Of a DNA stretch of 13,118 bases, positions 6,234-13,118 are shown piece by piece (within the stretch, counting starts at the first letter, position 1; each line of letters opens with the position of its first letter). Where the stretch lies: contig JAUXFG010000105.1 in assembly GCA_030620115.1 (NCBI GenBank), positions 1 to 13,118 on the forward strand, written 5' to 3'. This stretch comes from Candidatus Fermentibacterota bacterium. GTDB lineage: Bacteria; JAFGKV01. Under the pieces are notes generated by a model. It was not told where the DNA came from and did no database searches. It was given only the letters and a program-made list of their open reading frames with translations. Both the position numbers and the translations under genes were made by a program.

Positions 6234-7471
6234 GAGTATCACTGATAATGAAGTTCGCGGTTCGTACCCTCGGAAGGAGCAAACGACGCACACTGCTCTC
6301 TGCCATCGGAATAGGCGTTGGCTGCGCAGTGGCTCTCTTCATCACGGCCTTCATGCGCAGCGGTACCGAGATGAGAATACAGGCCATTGCCGACAGTGGC
6401 TTCGGCCATCTCAGGATCGCTCCCTCAGGCTGGATGAAAAGCCGCGAGAACAAGCTTCGTCTTTCTGACTGGCATGCCGAGCTGCAGGCAGCGAGATCCA
6501 TGGATGGAGTAAGAGTCGCAGCCCCACACGCCCGTACCACTGCTCTGCTCGCCTTTGGAACCCGGGTTACGGGCGTAGAGATGTTAGGCGTGGATCCGCC
6601 TGCTGAGGAAAAGCTGAATCGGCTCATTGGAGCAGTGCAAGAGGGCAGATATCTCAGACCCGGCGATAGAGACGTGACAGTGATAGGCAATGCGATAGCA
6701 GAGCGTCTCGAGGTGGAGCTGGAAGATGATCTTTTCCTGACCGTCGTTTGCGAAGATGGCAACATGGAGTATGCTATGCTCAGGATTGTGGGCATCGTGA
6801 ATACGGGCAGCCGCGACATAGACGCTTCCATCTGTCACGTGGCCCTTGGAGACCTGGAGCGCCTCACCGGCTTGCATGGAGCAGGTGAGATCACGATCAC
6901 TCTGGAGGATCCGAGCAAAATCGATCAGATGGCGGCCCAACTCAGTGACCAGATAGGAGGACGAAATGAAGTCCTTACATGGCGAGAGATACAACCTGGA
7001 CAGGGCGCCGACTCGGCCAGTGACAAGGCATTCATGAACCTCTTCATCGGAATCGTTGGCGTGGTTGTCATTCTCGGTATCGCCAGCGCGCAGCTCACGG
7101 CAATACTCGAGCGCAAACGAGAGTTCGCTGTCTTGATGGCATTGGGTATGAAGGGTTTTCAAATCGTGCGGCTGGTTCTTTTGGAAGCTGTCGCTTTGGG
7201 GCTGTTGGGTGCAGCCGCGGGTCTCGCTCTTGTGACGCCCCTCTTGTACTACACGGATACAAAAGGAATCGACTTTGGATCAGCCTTGGGTGGAGACATG
7301 GCGGTCTCAGGTGTTCTATTCGACTTTGTGATGTACACCCAGATGGGTTTGTGGATGATACCGTATGCATTATCCGTTGCGCTCATTTCGACACTCATTG
7401 CGGCATTATATCCCGCCTGGTTTGCCATGAAAACAGATCCCACTTCCGCCCTGAGCTTGAGGGAGGCATAA
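6230..7471 (+). CDS. FtsX/LolCE-type ABC permease, subunit 2
   Basis: The start at 6230 overlaps the previous stop (ATGA); GGAGG lies 10 nt upstream. The protein also has 413 residues, exactly the length of its partner, and similar landmarks at nearly the same positions: LGRSKRRTLL at 14-23, membrane segment 1 at about 20-42, ERKREFAVLMALG at about 294-306, and further membrane segments near 268-292, 312-340 and 376-398. Sequence identity by eye is limited, so the two probably form a heterodimer of old paralogues like LolC and LolE. The periplasmic domain (45-265) is the likely docking site for the LolA-like carrier; which of the two subunits docks it cannot be told. The C-terminal PTSALSLREA is typical of the family. 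Confidence 0.93.
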   Translation: MRVSLIMKFAVRTLGRSKRRTLLSAIGIGVGCAVALFITAFMRSGTEMRIQAIADSGFGHLRIAPSGWMKSRENKLRLSDWHAELQAARSMDGVRVAAPHARTTALLAFGTRVTGVEMLGVDPPAEEKLNRLIGAVQEGRYLRPGDRDVTVIGNAIAERLEVELEDDLFLTVVCEDGNMEYAMLRIVGIVNTGSRDIDASICHVALGDLERLTGLHGAGEITITLEDPSKIDQMAAQLSDQIGGRNEVLTWREIQPGQGADSASDKAFMNLFIGIVGVVVILGIASAQLTAILERKREFAVLMALGMKGFQIVRLVLLEAVALGLLGAAAGLALVTPLLYYTDTKGIDFGSALGGDMAVSGVLFDFVMYTQMGLWMIPYALSVALISTLIAALYPAWFAMKTDPTSALSLREA

Positions 7472-7473
7472 AG

Positions 7474-8196
<723 letters not shown>

Positions 8197-8252
8197 TACT
8201 CCGTCTCGGAATTTCTGTCCTCTGTTTTGGCAATTCAAAATGAGACGATATT

Positions 8253-8275
8253 AGGAGATGATGAAGACATCTCCT
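8253..8275 (+). terminator. Hairpin between the ATPase and barrel genes (terminator or attenuator)
   Basis: AGGAGATG (8253-8260) and CATCTCCT (8268-8275) form a perfect 8-bp stem with a 7-nt loop. It lies 57 nt after the ATPase stop and 78 nt before the barrel start. There is no T-run. It may partly stop transcription so that the barrel is made at a lower level, or it may mark the operon end. A weak promoter-like pair TTGGCA-N16-TATTAG (8227-8254) runs into it. Confidence 0.45.
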
Positions 8276-8353
8276 GATTCTGCGACAGGGGCGGGTGGGT
8301 GACATTTAGTTGGTGAGAAGTTCGGGCTGGGTCTTTCACAGGGGCTGGATCAT

Positions 8354-9661
8354 ATGGGAACAGCGTGTTGCGTGCACTTGGGTAAGACCGGAAGACTGAT
8401 AGCCGGAATAGCTTCTGCGCTGTGGCAGATAGCCTTCGTGCCCACAGCGTTTGCTATCGAGCTCTGGTCGAGCAATGTTGACGATCGTTATCTCTCCCTC
8501 GATGCATCGATGAAATGGACGTCTCTTCTTTCGTACGCGCCGGATGACACCGCGTTTTACCCTGAGCGCTGGAGTTCAGCTAGTCTTTGGCGCATGAGAC
8601 TGGCTATCGGTGCGCAGCCGGCGTCTTGGTTGACCGTCAAGACGGCCTATGAACAACGTGCTCGGGCAGTCTCCGAAGGCTCAGGCGCTGCGGGAGGATT
8701 CGGCATTCTCGTTTCCGAGAATCGCGCACCCTATCGTATTTCCCAGATCGACGAGTCTCTGGTGGAAATCGGCAGCACTTTCGCTTACAGACACGAGCTT
8801 GATCGTGTCTTCGTGGCCGCGCATCTAGGGAGAACAGAGATCATCATAGGCAGGCAGGCCATCGGCTGGGGCCGCGGCGTGCTTTTCTCCGCAGTTGACA
8901 TATTCGCGCCTTTCAGTCCGCTGGAGAGCGACAGGGAATGGCGGCGCGGCATCGATGCGGTTCGAGTCGGCACTCCGGTAACCGATCTGATGTCGGTGGA
9001 GGTTGTGGCAGCATTCGGTGAATCAAGGGAGACATCCGCCTTGGTTGGACGTATGCGAGGATACCTGGGCAATGTTGACGGTGAGATGATATTCGGGAAG
9101 AGACGTGAGGATTATGTCTATGCAGCCACGGCCTCATTGCCCGTGCTTGACGCGGAGCTGCACGGCGAGGTCGCGCTTTTCAAGACACCGGGGGAATCGC
9201 CGGATTGCGGCGTCTTTGGGAGAGATGACCTCATCGCAAAGACGGTCATCGGGGGCTCCTACAGCTTTGAACTGGGCATCGAGCTTTATCTCATGGCGGA
9301 GTATCATCATAGCGGGTTTGGTGTACGCGACATCAAGGATCTCGAGACATGCCTGGAAGAGGAAGCATTGAGAGAACGGTTTGTGCGAGGCGACACCCAG
9401 ATCTTGGGCCGGCATGCCGGTGTCGTGCAGGCTGTGTATGGGATTGGAGGGGTGTCGCCACTCAATATCTCCTGGATATTCAGCCCAATGGACGGATCCG
9501 GGATCTTCGTTCCAACCGTATCATGGATATTCTCGGACAATGTCACCCTGGTCGCCAATGCCTATCTCCCCTACGGCGCAGAACCCAAGGACGGCAAGAT
9601 TAGGAGCGAGTACGGCGGCACGCCGACCAGTGGACTGCTCCAGATCAGTTTCTATTATTGA
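8354..9661 (+). CDS. Predicted outer-membrane beta-barrel protein
   Basis: The product has 435 residues. The start is the ATG preceded by AGGGG at about 9-nt spacing. A signal peptide is visible (basic K11-R14, hydrophobic 15-33, cleavage after AFA at 34). The mature sequence is made of alternating amphipathic strands rich in aromatic residues and Gly, with no globular domain, and ends ISFYY, a terminal aromatic residue typical of proteins inserted by the Bam complex. The stretch GRQAIGWGRGVLFSAVDIFAPFSP (about 165-188, written without its neighbours) resembles a motif of large DUF1302-like barrels, which often neighbour LolA-like and DUF1329 proteins. It lies 157 nt after the ATPase on the same strand. 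I infer that it is the outer-membrane partner of the exporter, but a separate porin-like role is possible. The two midregion cysteines are unusual for a barrel. Confidence 0.75.
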   Translation: MGTACCVHLGKTGRLIAGIASALWQIAFVPTAFAIELWSSNVDDRYLSLDASMKWTSLLSYAPDDTAFYPERWSSASLWRMRLAIGAQPASWLTVKTAYEQRARAVSEGSGAAGGFGILVSENRAPYRISQIDESLVEIGSTFAYRHELDRVFVAAHLGRTEIIIGRQAIGWGRGVLFSAVDIFAPFSPLESDREWRRGIDAVRVGTPVTDLMSVEVVAAFGESRETSALVGRMRGYLGNVDGEMIFGKRREDYVYAATASLPVLDAELHGEVALFKTPGESPDCGVFGRDDLIAKTVIGGSYSFELGIELYLMAEYHHSGFGVRDIKDLETCLEEEALRERFVRGDTQILGRHAGVVQAVYGIGGVSPLNISWIFSPMDGSGIFVPTVSWIFSDNVTLVANAYLPYGAEPKDGKIRSEYGGTPTSGLLQISFYY

Positions 9662-9880
9662 GTACTTGGACGATCTTGCTCGTCAAAGATATGTCAGACA
9701 GACGCAGAGCCGTCAGCCGTGGAAAGGTGCTTGCAGATGCGGTGGGGGGGAATCCCTTCATCCTCGTATTCTCCGCAGGGAGAAGGGACTTGGGCAAAGG
9801 CGACAACGACCTGGGAAAGCTGCTTCACTCATAGAGAGAGGATCGAATAGCGCGTGACGTTCAAGGCAACAGCAGCTATT
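9662..9880. other. Intergenic interval with weak hairpins
   Basis: No gene is supported. A short hairpin just after the barrel stop (GACGA/TCGTC, 9669-9684) may help termination. A second structure at 9753-9788 has two competing pairings: TTCTCC (9769-9774) with GGAGAA (9779-9784), or TCCCTTC (9753-9759) with GAAGGGA (9782-9788). No T-run follows either. Confidence 0.4.
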
Positions 9881-9910
9881 TTGCTGCGCGAGAAACCAAG
9901 TTCTTATATT
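9881..9910 (+). promoter_or_regulatory. Probable hicBA promoter
   Basis: TATATT (9905-9910) is a good -10 box; TTGCTG (9881-9886) at 18-nt spacing is a partial -35. The -35 sits in the right arm of GCAGC-TATTTT-GCTGC (9872-9887), which could be an operator. Confidence 0.5.
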
Positions 9911-9939
9911 TGAAGGAAACGCTTGCCGGAGGCCAGGCA

Positions 9940-10158
9940 ATGTTGAGTAGCTACACAGCGAAGTATACAAGAATCCGGTCCGGCTATATGGGGCAACTCG
10001 TGGAATGGCCGGAGGTTGTGACCGAAGGTGGAACTCTGGAGGAATGCCGAGAAATGCTGAGAGACGCGTTGAGTGAGATGATACTTGCATATCGGCAACA
10101 AGAAAAGGAGATCCCCATCGGCAGCGCTCTTTTGGAGCAGATTCCGGTAGAAATGTAG
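9940..10158 (+). CDS. hicB: HicB-family antitoxin (short form)
   Basis: The ATG at 9940 has GGAGG 7 nt upstream and gives 72 residues; a TTG at 9910 in the same frame overlaps the -10 box and is not preferred. The sequence fits the HicB partial RNase H-like fold: a YTAKYTRIRSGYMGQLVEWPEV strand pair (residues ~5-26, Gly-Tyr and a Pro-Glu turn), then TEGGTLEECREMLRDALSEMI as the helix. It neutralises the toxin encoded 1 nt downstream by direct binding. Longer HicB proteins carry a C-terminal HTH or ribbon-helix-helix domain. None is present here, so autoregulation must be weak, use another protein, or depend on the complex. Antitoxin comes first, the reverse of the Escherichia coli order but common elsewhere. 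Confidence 0.88.
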   Translation: MLSSYTAKYTRIRSGYMGQLVEWPEVVTEGGTLEECREMLRDALSEMILAYRQQEKEIPIGSALLEQIPVEM

Positions 10159-10159
10159 G

Positions 10160-10348
10160 GTGTCTGTCAAACGCAGGGACCTCATCAGGTATTTCGTGGA
10201 GAATGGGTTCTATCTTCTGCGCGAAGGTGGAAGACACTCGATATACACTGACGATCGGAAAACAATTCCCATCAAGCGGCATCGGACCCTCGACAGAATC
10301 ACTGCAAACGAGCTCTGCAAGCAGGCAGGACTCAAACCCAAATTCTAA
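10160..10348 (+). CDS. hicA: HicA-family mRNA interferase toxin
   Basis: A GTG start directly after the antitoxin stop (TAG, one base, GTG) gives 62 residues. No strong ribosome site is present, so translation is probably coupled to hicB. HicA has a small double-stranded-RNA-binding-like fold and cleaves mRNA. The family layout is clear: KRRDLIRYFVENGFYLLREGG, then the catalytic histidine in GGRHSIY (His26), then IPIKRHRTLDRITANEL and KQAGL. The usual Gly-Ser-His triad reads Gly-Arg-His here. The pair is complete and both genes look intact, so the module is probably active. Confidence 0.9.
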   Translation: MSVKRRDLIRYFVENGFYLLREGGRHSIYTDDRKTIPIKRHRTLDRITANELCKQAGLKPKF

Positions 10349-10391
10349 GGACATTTGACTGGGCAGGATGAGAAATCAACCCAATGACGCT

Positions 10392-10407
10392 TGCCCGCCG
10401 TCGGGCA
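10392..10407 (+). terminator. Hairpin after hicA
   Basis: TGCCCG and CGGGCA form a perfect 6-bp stem with loop CCGT, 44 nt after the toxin stop. CTT before it and AAAG after it could extend the pairing. No T-run is present. It may separate hicBA from the following unit. Confidence 0.4.
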
Positions 10408-10491
10408 GAAAGCGAAGCTCCATACCGGTTCCTGATGCTCACGTGGCTGGTGCCAAATGCTAATTCTGGGACTCGAGAAGAGGAGGATCCG

Positions 10492-10977
10492 ATGACAAGA
10501 CCATTGGCAAAATGCATTGTACTCGTGTTGGCGCTATGGATGGTAGGCCCCGGTGCAACCCGGGTCGCCGCAGCTGAACCCATTGAGTCCGCCGCCACCA
10601 ATTGGGAGGGAGTGACGGTACACCTCATGAAGGTCACGCGGAAGCGCAATGTGCTTACGGTGAAGTGGGCTGCCGTGAACGAGGGCGAGAGCAAAAAAAA
10701 GATCTGGTTTGGCTTTACGGGCAAGAATGTGTGCTACGCCGTTGATGAGGAGAACGGTACGAAGTACTACGTACTCACCGACAAAGAGGGCAACCCAATG
10801 GCTTCCGCCAATGAATGGGTCGACTCAAATACGAATGGCTACTCTCGTGAGCTCAAGGCGGGATCAACGGCTAGGCTATGGATGAAGCTTCCGGCTCCGT
10901 CTGCGGAGATCACGGAAATCAGCATCTTCCTCAATGAGGCAGAGCCTTTAGAGGACATTCCAATCGTGGACAAATAG
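10492..10977 (+). CDS. Secreted protein of unknown function, partner of the OmpA gene
   Basis: The ATG at 10492 follows AAGAGGAGG at 5-nt spacing and gives 161 residues; an upstream in-frame ATG at 10384 would add an unlikely tail before the signal sequence. Residues 1-27 are a Sec signal with cleavage near VAAA-E. The mature part is predicted to be one beta-sandwich-like domain: VTVHLMKVTRKRNVLTVKW, a WFGFTGKNVCYAVDE strand region, ARLWMKLPAP, and EISIFLNEAEPLEDIPI at the end. Such a pattern suggests an immunoglobulin-like fold of the DUF4352 type, but I cannot assign a family. A single mature cysteine is present. It ends 1 nt before the OmpA-family gene, so the two are almost certainly co-expressed and probably act together in the periplasm or at the outer membrane. 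Confidence 0.8.
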   Translation: MTRPLAKCIVLVLALWMVGPGATRVAAAEPIESAATNWEGVTVHLMKVTRKRNVLTVKWAAVNEGESKKKIWFGFTGKNVCYAVDEENGTKYYVLTDKEGNPMASANEWVDSNTNGYSRELKAGSTARLWMKLPAPSAEITEISIFLNEAEPLEDIPIVDK

Positions 10978-10978
10978 G

Positions 10979-11680
10979 ATGCGGCTCTCGCCTATTCTCC
11001 TCATCTCTCTGTCTTTGCTGCTTGCGGGCGATGCGTCGACTGCATACAGCATAGGCAATCCTCCACGCATCGATAGCTCCGCGCCCATTGTGATCGATTG
11101 GGAAGATCCCGAGCCGCCGCAAGCCCAGCAATGCGCCGAGGATGTGCTGAATGAACCGTGGAACAAGGACAAACACACCACGCTCAGTCAAGGAGTTACC
11201 ACAAAGCTCACCATGCACATCACTACTCTCGTTGACCGCACCACAGGCATCGAGGGCTTCCACACGGCTCTGGACCAAACTGAGACTAGCATCGAGGATC
11301 GTCTTGACCGTCTGGGGGCAACCGAGACCGAAATGGAGATCACCATTCGTCTGTCCGGTGCGATTCTATTTGACTTCGATGCCGCGGGAATACGACCTGA
11401 TGCCGGGCGTGTATTGAACGAGGTTGTGGAAGTATTGGGCTCCTATGTCGGCCGTCCGGTCAAGGTGGAAGGCCATACGGACTCTGTCGGATCGGACGAG
11501 TACAACCAGAAGCTTACAGAGCAACGCGCAGAGTCGGTCTGTGACTGGTTCGTGGTCCATGGAGTAGAGGCGGGCCGTCTCTCATCTGCCGGATATGGAG
11601 AAACCAAGCCAGTAGACGACAACTCGATTGCAGAGGGTAGACAGCAAAACCGCCGTGTGGAGATCACAATAGCGAAATAG
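10979..11680 (+). CDS. OmpA-family peptidoglycan-binding protein
   Basis: This 233-residue protein starts 1 nt after the previous stop. It has no strong ribosome site, so translational coupling is likely. Residues 1-22 form a signal peptide. An extended, Thr-rich and partly helical linker (about 25-125) follows; it has no barrel. The C-terminal OmpA domain begins near ILFDFDAAGIRPDAG (129-143), has GHTDSVGSDEYNQKLTEQRA (165-184), and SSAGYGETKP, and ends NRRVEITIAK (224-233). That domain binds the diaminopimelate of peptidoglycan non-covalently, so the protein probably tethers its partner to the wall. There is no lipobox, so anchorage must come from the linker or from a partner. The secreted protein encoded upstream is the obvious candidate. 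Confidence 0.93.
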   Translation: MRLSPILLISLSLLLAGDASTAYSIGNPPRIDSSAPIVIDWEDPEPPQAQQCAEDVLNEPWNKDKHTTLSQGVTTKLTMHITTLVDRTTGIEGFHTALDQTETSIEDRLDRLGATETEMEITIRLSGAILFDFDAAGIRPDAGRVLNEVVEVLGSYVGRPVKVEGHTDSVGSDEYNQKLTEQRAESVCDWFVVHGVEAGRLSSAGYGETKPVDDNSIAEGRQQNRRVEITIAK

Positions 11681-11741
11681 CCTGAGTATTCGGCATACAC
11701 CGCCGGCTCTTCACCTCGACGACGTATTTGATCCTGAGAAA

Positions 11742-11757
11742 GAGAGGATTGCCTCTC
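11742..11757 (+). terminator. Hairpin after the OmpA-family gene
   Basis: GAGAGG and CCTCTC form a 6-bp stem with loop ATTG, 61 nt after the stop. No T-run follows, so it is only a possible terminator. Confidence 0.4.
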
Positions 11758-11793
11758 GACCCCATGTGGACGGACCGGCGGACACACGTTTTC

Positions 11794-11831
11794 AAACTGA
11801 TTAAGTTTCTGCGCATAAACTTAATCAGTTT
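11794..11831. repeat. Perfect 15-bp inverted repeat
   Basis: AAACTGATTAAGTTT (11794-11808) is the exact reverse complement of AAACTTAATCAGTTT (11817-11831), with the spacer CTGCGCAT. The arms are AT-rich in contrast to the surroundings. It lies between the OmpA gene and composite element B, 12 bp from the latter. It could be a bidirectional terminator, an operator for a dimeric regulator or a small palindromic repeat. Confidence 0.75.
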
Positions 11832-11843
11832 CCATGCAAGAAT

Positions 11844-12096
11844 CGGGATATTTCAGGATAGGCCGGGAAGTGGTTTGCGCTTTCCGAACCCTCTCTGCAA
11901 TAACTGAGCCCCGGGGGCCATCGCGAGCGGTAGCGCAGCGATCTCAATGGGCGGATTAGATTGCTTCGTTGCTATCCTCCTCGCAATGACAGGTGGATGA
12001 GCTGGTCATCGCGAGCGGTAGCGTGGCGATCTCAGTTGAGGGCATGAGATTGCGTCGTCAGGCCGAGACCGCAAAGCGAGAAAATGAAACATCCCC
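11844..12096. mobile_element. Composite non-autonomous repeat element, copy B (253 bp)
   Basis: The ends CGGGATATTTCA (11844-11855) and TGAAACATCCCC (12085-12096) are inverted repeats matching at 10 of 12 positions. Left end, TIRs and the right-end block around 12060-12095 align with element A (2803-3081). The interior differs: B has two copies of the GCGAGCGGTAGCG module (from 11912 and 12011), A has one. The 31-bp block at 12004-12034 is identical to 2902-2932. No transposase is encoded. No clear target duplication is seen here (AAGAAT left, AAAACA right). Confidence 0.6.
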
Positions 12097-12115
12097 AAAA
12101 CACCTCTCGAGCGCG

Positions 12116-12144
12116 TTGACATTTCGGATTGCAGGATATATCAT
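12116..12144 (+). promoter_or_regulatory. Strong sigma70-type promoter of the padR gene
   Basis: TTGACA (12116-12121), a 17-nt spacer and TATCAT (12139-12144) give a perfect -35 and a five-of-six -10 box. The promoter starts 20 nt after the right end of element B. Confidence 0.75.
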
Positions 12145-12155
12145 TTAGAGATATC
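12135..12155. promoter_or_regulatory. Probable operator overlapping the padR -10 box
   Basis: GATATATC (12135-12142) and GAGATATC (12148-12155) are inverted repeats with one mismatch, separated by 5 nt. They cover the -10 box and the start region, the right place for repression by the PadR-type protein encoded next. Confidence 0.5.
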
Positions 12156-12186
12156 GCATTGATCCATTTCCCATGAGGTGAATTCC

Positions 12187-12759
12187 GTGGCAAGAACAAA
12201 CAAGACGAAGTATGCGATTTTGGGGTTCCTGAGTTCGGGGCCGAAATCAGGATATGACATCAAGAGAGAAAGCGAGTGCTGCATCGGTTGCTTCTGGCAT
12301 GAGAGCTACGGCTCCATATATCCCATGATGAAGAGGCTCACTGCTGAGGGTCTCGTCACTCGCGAACTGGATACCGAAGGCGGAGTGCACGATCGTATTC
12401 TCTATCACATGACCGAGAAGGGCTGGGCCGAGCTCAAGGATTGGCTGAGACGCCCGCCTGACCCGCCTGTTCTGCGCGATGAACTGCTCCTGAAGATTAC
12501 CTTCGGCAGGCATGGTTCCTTTCGGGATCTTGCCGCGCACGTGAATAGATGCCGGATCTACTGCCAGGACAGACTGAATACGCTGGAGCGAATCGAACAG
12601 CGGCTCCATGAGAACCAGTCAACCCACCCGAACTTTCCCCTCTGGTTGATCACCGTCAACATGGGGCGGCATCGCGCCAATGCATACCTCGCATGGTGCG
12701 AGGAGACATTGGAAACGCTTGCCGAGCTCGACAACAATCACATGAAAGACACATCGTAG
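12187..12759 (+). CDS. PadR-family transcriptional regulator
   Basis: The GTG at 12187 is chosen because AGGTGA lies 5 nt upstream; a GTG at 12178 in the same frame is inside that ribosome site. The product has 190 residues. The N-terminal winged helix has the PadR pattern KYAILGFLSSGPKSGYDIK (8-26) and ESYGSIYPMMKRLTAEGLV (recognition helix), followed by the wing around HDRILYHMTEKGW. The C-terminal part (about 95-185) is an all-helical dimerisation domain of the Vir_act_alpha_C type. This length fits the longer PadR subgroup. PadR proteins usually repress a neighbouring gene and are released by a small ligand. The next gene, 16 nt downstream, encodes an Ntn hydrolase and is the obvious co-expressed partner. 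A likely operator sits over its own promoter. Confidence 0.93.
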   Translation: MARTNKTKYAILGFLSSGPKSGYDIKRESECCIGCFWHESYGSIYPMMKRLTAEGLVTRELDTEGGVHDRILYHMTEKGWAELKDWLRRPPDPPVLRDELLLKITFGRHGSFRDLAAHVNRCRIYCQDRLNTLERIEQRLHENQSTHPNFPLWLITVNMGRHRANAYLAWCEETLETLAELDNNHMKDTS

Positions 12760-12775
12760 ATGGAGGATGAATCTG

Positions 12776-13118
12776 GTGAATCAAAAGCGAACAATTGGCG
12801 TCCTGATAGGGGCTGTTCTTGCCGCATGGATAGCCGTACCAGCAGACGCGTGCACCTGCTTCTTCCTCAGTCATGTTAAGGCAATGATTGTGGGGAAGAA
12901 CTACGATTGGATGATGTCGGATGGGCTTTTGATCGTGAACAAGCGCCATCTCCGTAAGCCATTCGACATAGTCCCAACAGAGGATACGGCCTACTGGACA
13001 TCAACATATGGAAGCGTGACGTTCAATCAGTATGGGCGCGACCTCCCTCAGGGAGGCATGAACGAGGCCGGACTCGTCATCGAGATCCTCTGGCTCAATG
13101 GAACCGAGTACCCCCTCA
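12776..13118 (+). CDS. Ntn linear amide C-N hydrolase (choloylglycine hydrolase family), 5' part
   Basis: The gene runs off the right edge; 114 codons are visible. GTG at 12776 follows GGAGG at about 9 nt; ATG at 12767 is in frame but touches that ribosome site. Residues 1-25 are a signal peptide ending PADA. Cys26 starts the mature chain in the motif CTCFF, so cleavage would expose the N-terminal nucleophile. VGKNYDWMMSDG follows with the conserved Asp, then YGSVTFNQYGRDLPQGGMNEAGLVIEILW, the family block with Asn. The usual Arg of the GRNxDW motif is Lys here. Members include penicillin V acylase, bile-salt hydrolase and related acylases acting on amides, and some degrade acyl-homoserine lactones. 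The substrate cannot be told from this part. Export fits a role on an extracellular or host-derived amide. Confidence 0.88.
   Translation, partial: MNQKRTIGVLIGAVLAAWIAVPADACTCFFLSHVKAMIVGKNYDWMMSDGLLIVNKRHLRKPFDIVPTEDTAYWTSTYGSVTFNQYGRDLPQGGMNEAGLVIEILWLNGTEYPL

Noticed and set aside
9910-9939. TTG start adding 10 residues to HicB
   Set aside because: It overlaps the -10 box of the probable promoter, whereas the ATG at 9940 has GGAGG at ideal spacing.
12767-12775. ATG start for the Ntn hydrolase three codons earlier
   Set aside because: GGAGG abuts it with no spacing, so the GTG at 12776 is the better choice. The two differ by only three residues, so this is not certain.

Overview
The window looks like a chromosomal segment of a Gram-negative (diderm) bacterium of moderate GC content. 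The evidence is an OmpA-type peptidoglycan-binding protein, a LolA-like periplasmic protein, a predicted outer-membrane beta-barrel, a lipoprotein signal on a serpin and many Sec signal peptides. The Tyr-Gly-rich repeat protein at the left edge and the abundant REP-like intergenic repeats resemble genomes of FCB-group or other candidate phyla (for example Eisenbacteria or Latescibacteria). That placement is an impression and cannot be fixed from this sequence.

Layout: (1) 1-767, the 3' end of a repeat-rich, probably exported protein with a C-terminal coiled coil. (2) 768-1340, non-coding, with several hairpins. (3) 1341-2585, a membrane-anchored serpin. (4) 2586-3668, about 1.1 kb of non-coding DNA packed with nested inverted repeats, including a 279-bp composite element that recurs near the right end. 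(5) 3669-9661, the core of the window: a GbsR/MarR-type regulator, a LolA-like protein, two FtsX/LolCE-type permeases, a LolD/MacB-type ATPase and, after a hairpin-containing gap, an outer-membrane barrel. The first five genes are joined by ATGA overlaps or gaps of 2-13 nt and sit behind a near-consensus sigma70-type promoter (TTGACA-N17-TATATT). (6) 9940-10348, a compact hicBA toxin-antitoxin pair. (7) 10492-11680, a two-gene unit of a secreted unknown protein and an OmpA-family protein. (8) 11681-12186, non-coding, with a perfect 15-bp inverted repeat, the second composite element, and a promoter overlapped by a probable operator. (9) 12187-13118, a PadR-type regulator and the start of an Ntn (linear amide C-N) hydrolase.

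How the genes may work together: the central cluster contains the parts of an envelope export route. These are an ATPase, a heterodimeric FtsX permease pair, a periplasmic carrier with a LolA-like fold and an outer-membrane barrel, placed under a local repressor-type regulator. It resembles the Lol lipoprotein system but is probably a dedicated system for another hydrophobic cargo, which the sequence does not reveal. The serpin, the OmpA pair and the Ntn hydrolase are further envelope or exported functions. The most unusual non-coding observation is the pair of related 253/279-bp elements with about 12-bp terminal inverted repeats. One copy carries an exact 24-bp nested insertion and is flanked by ATAAAT on both sides.
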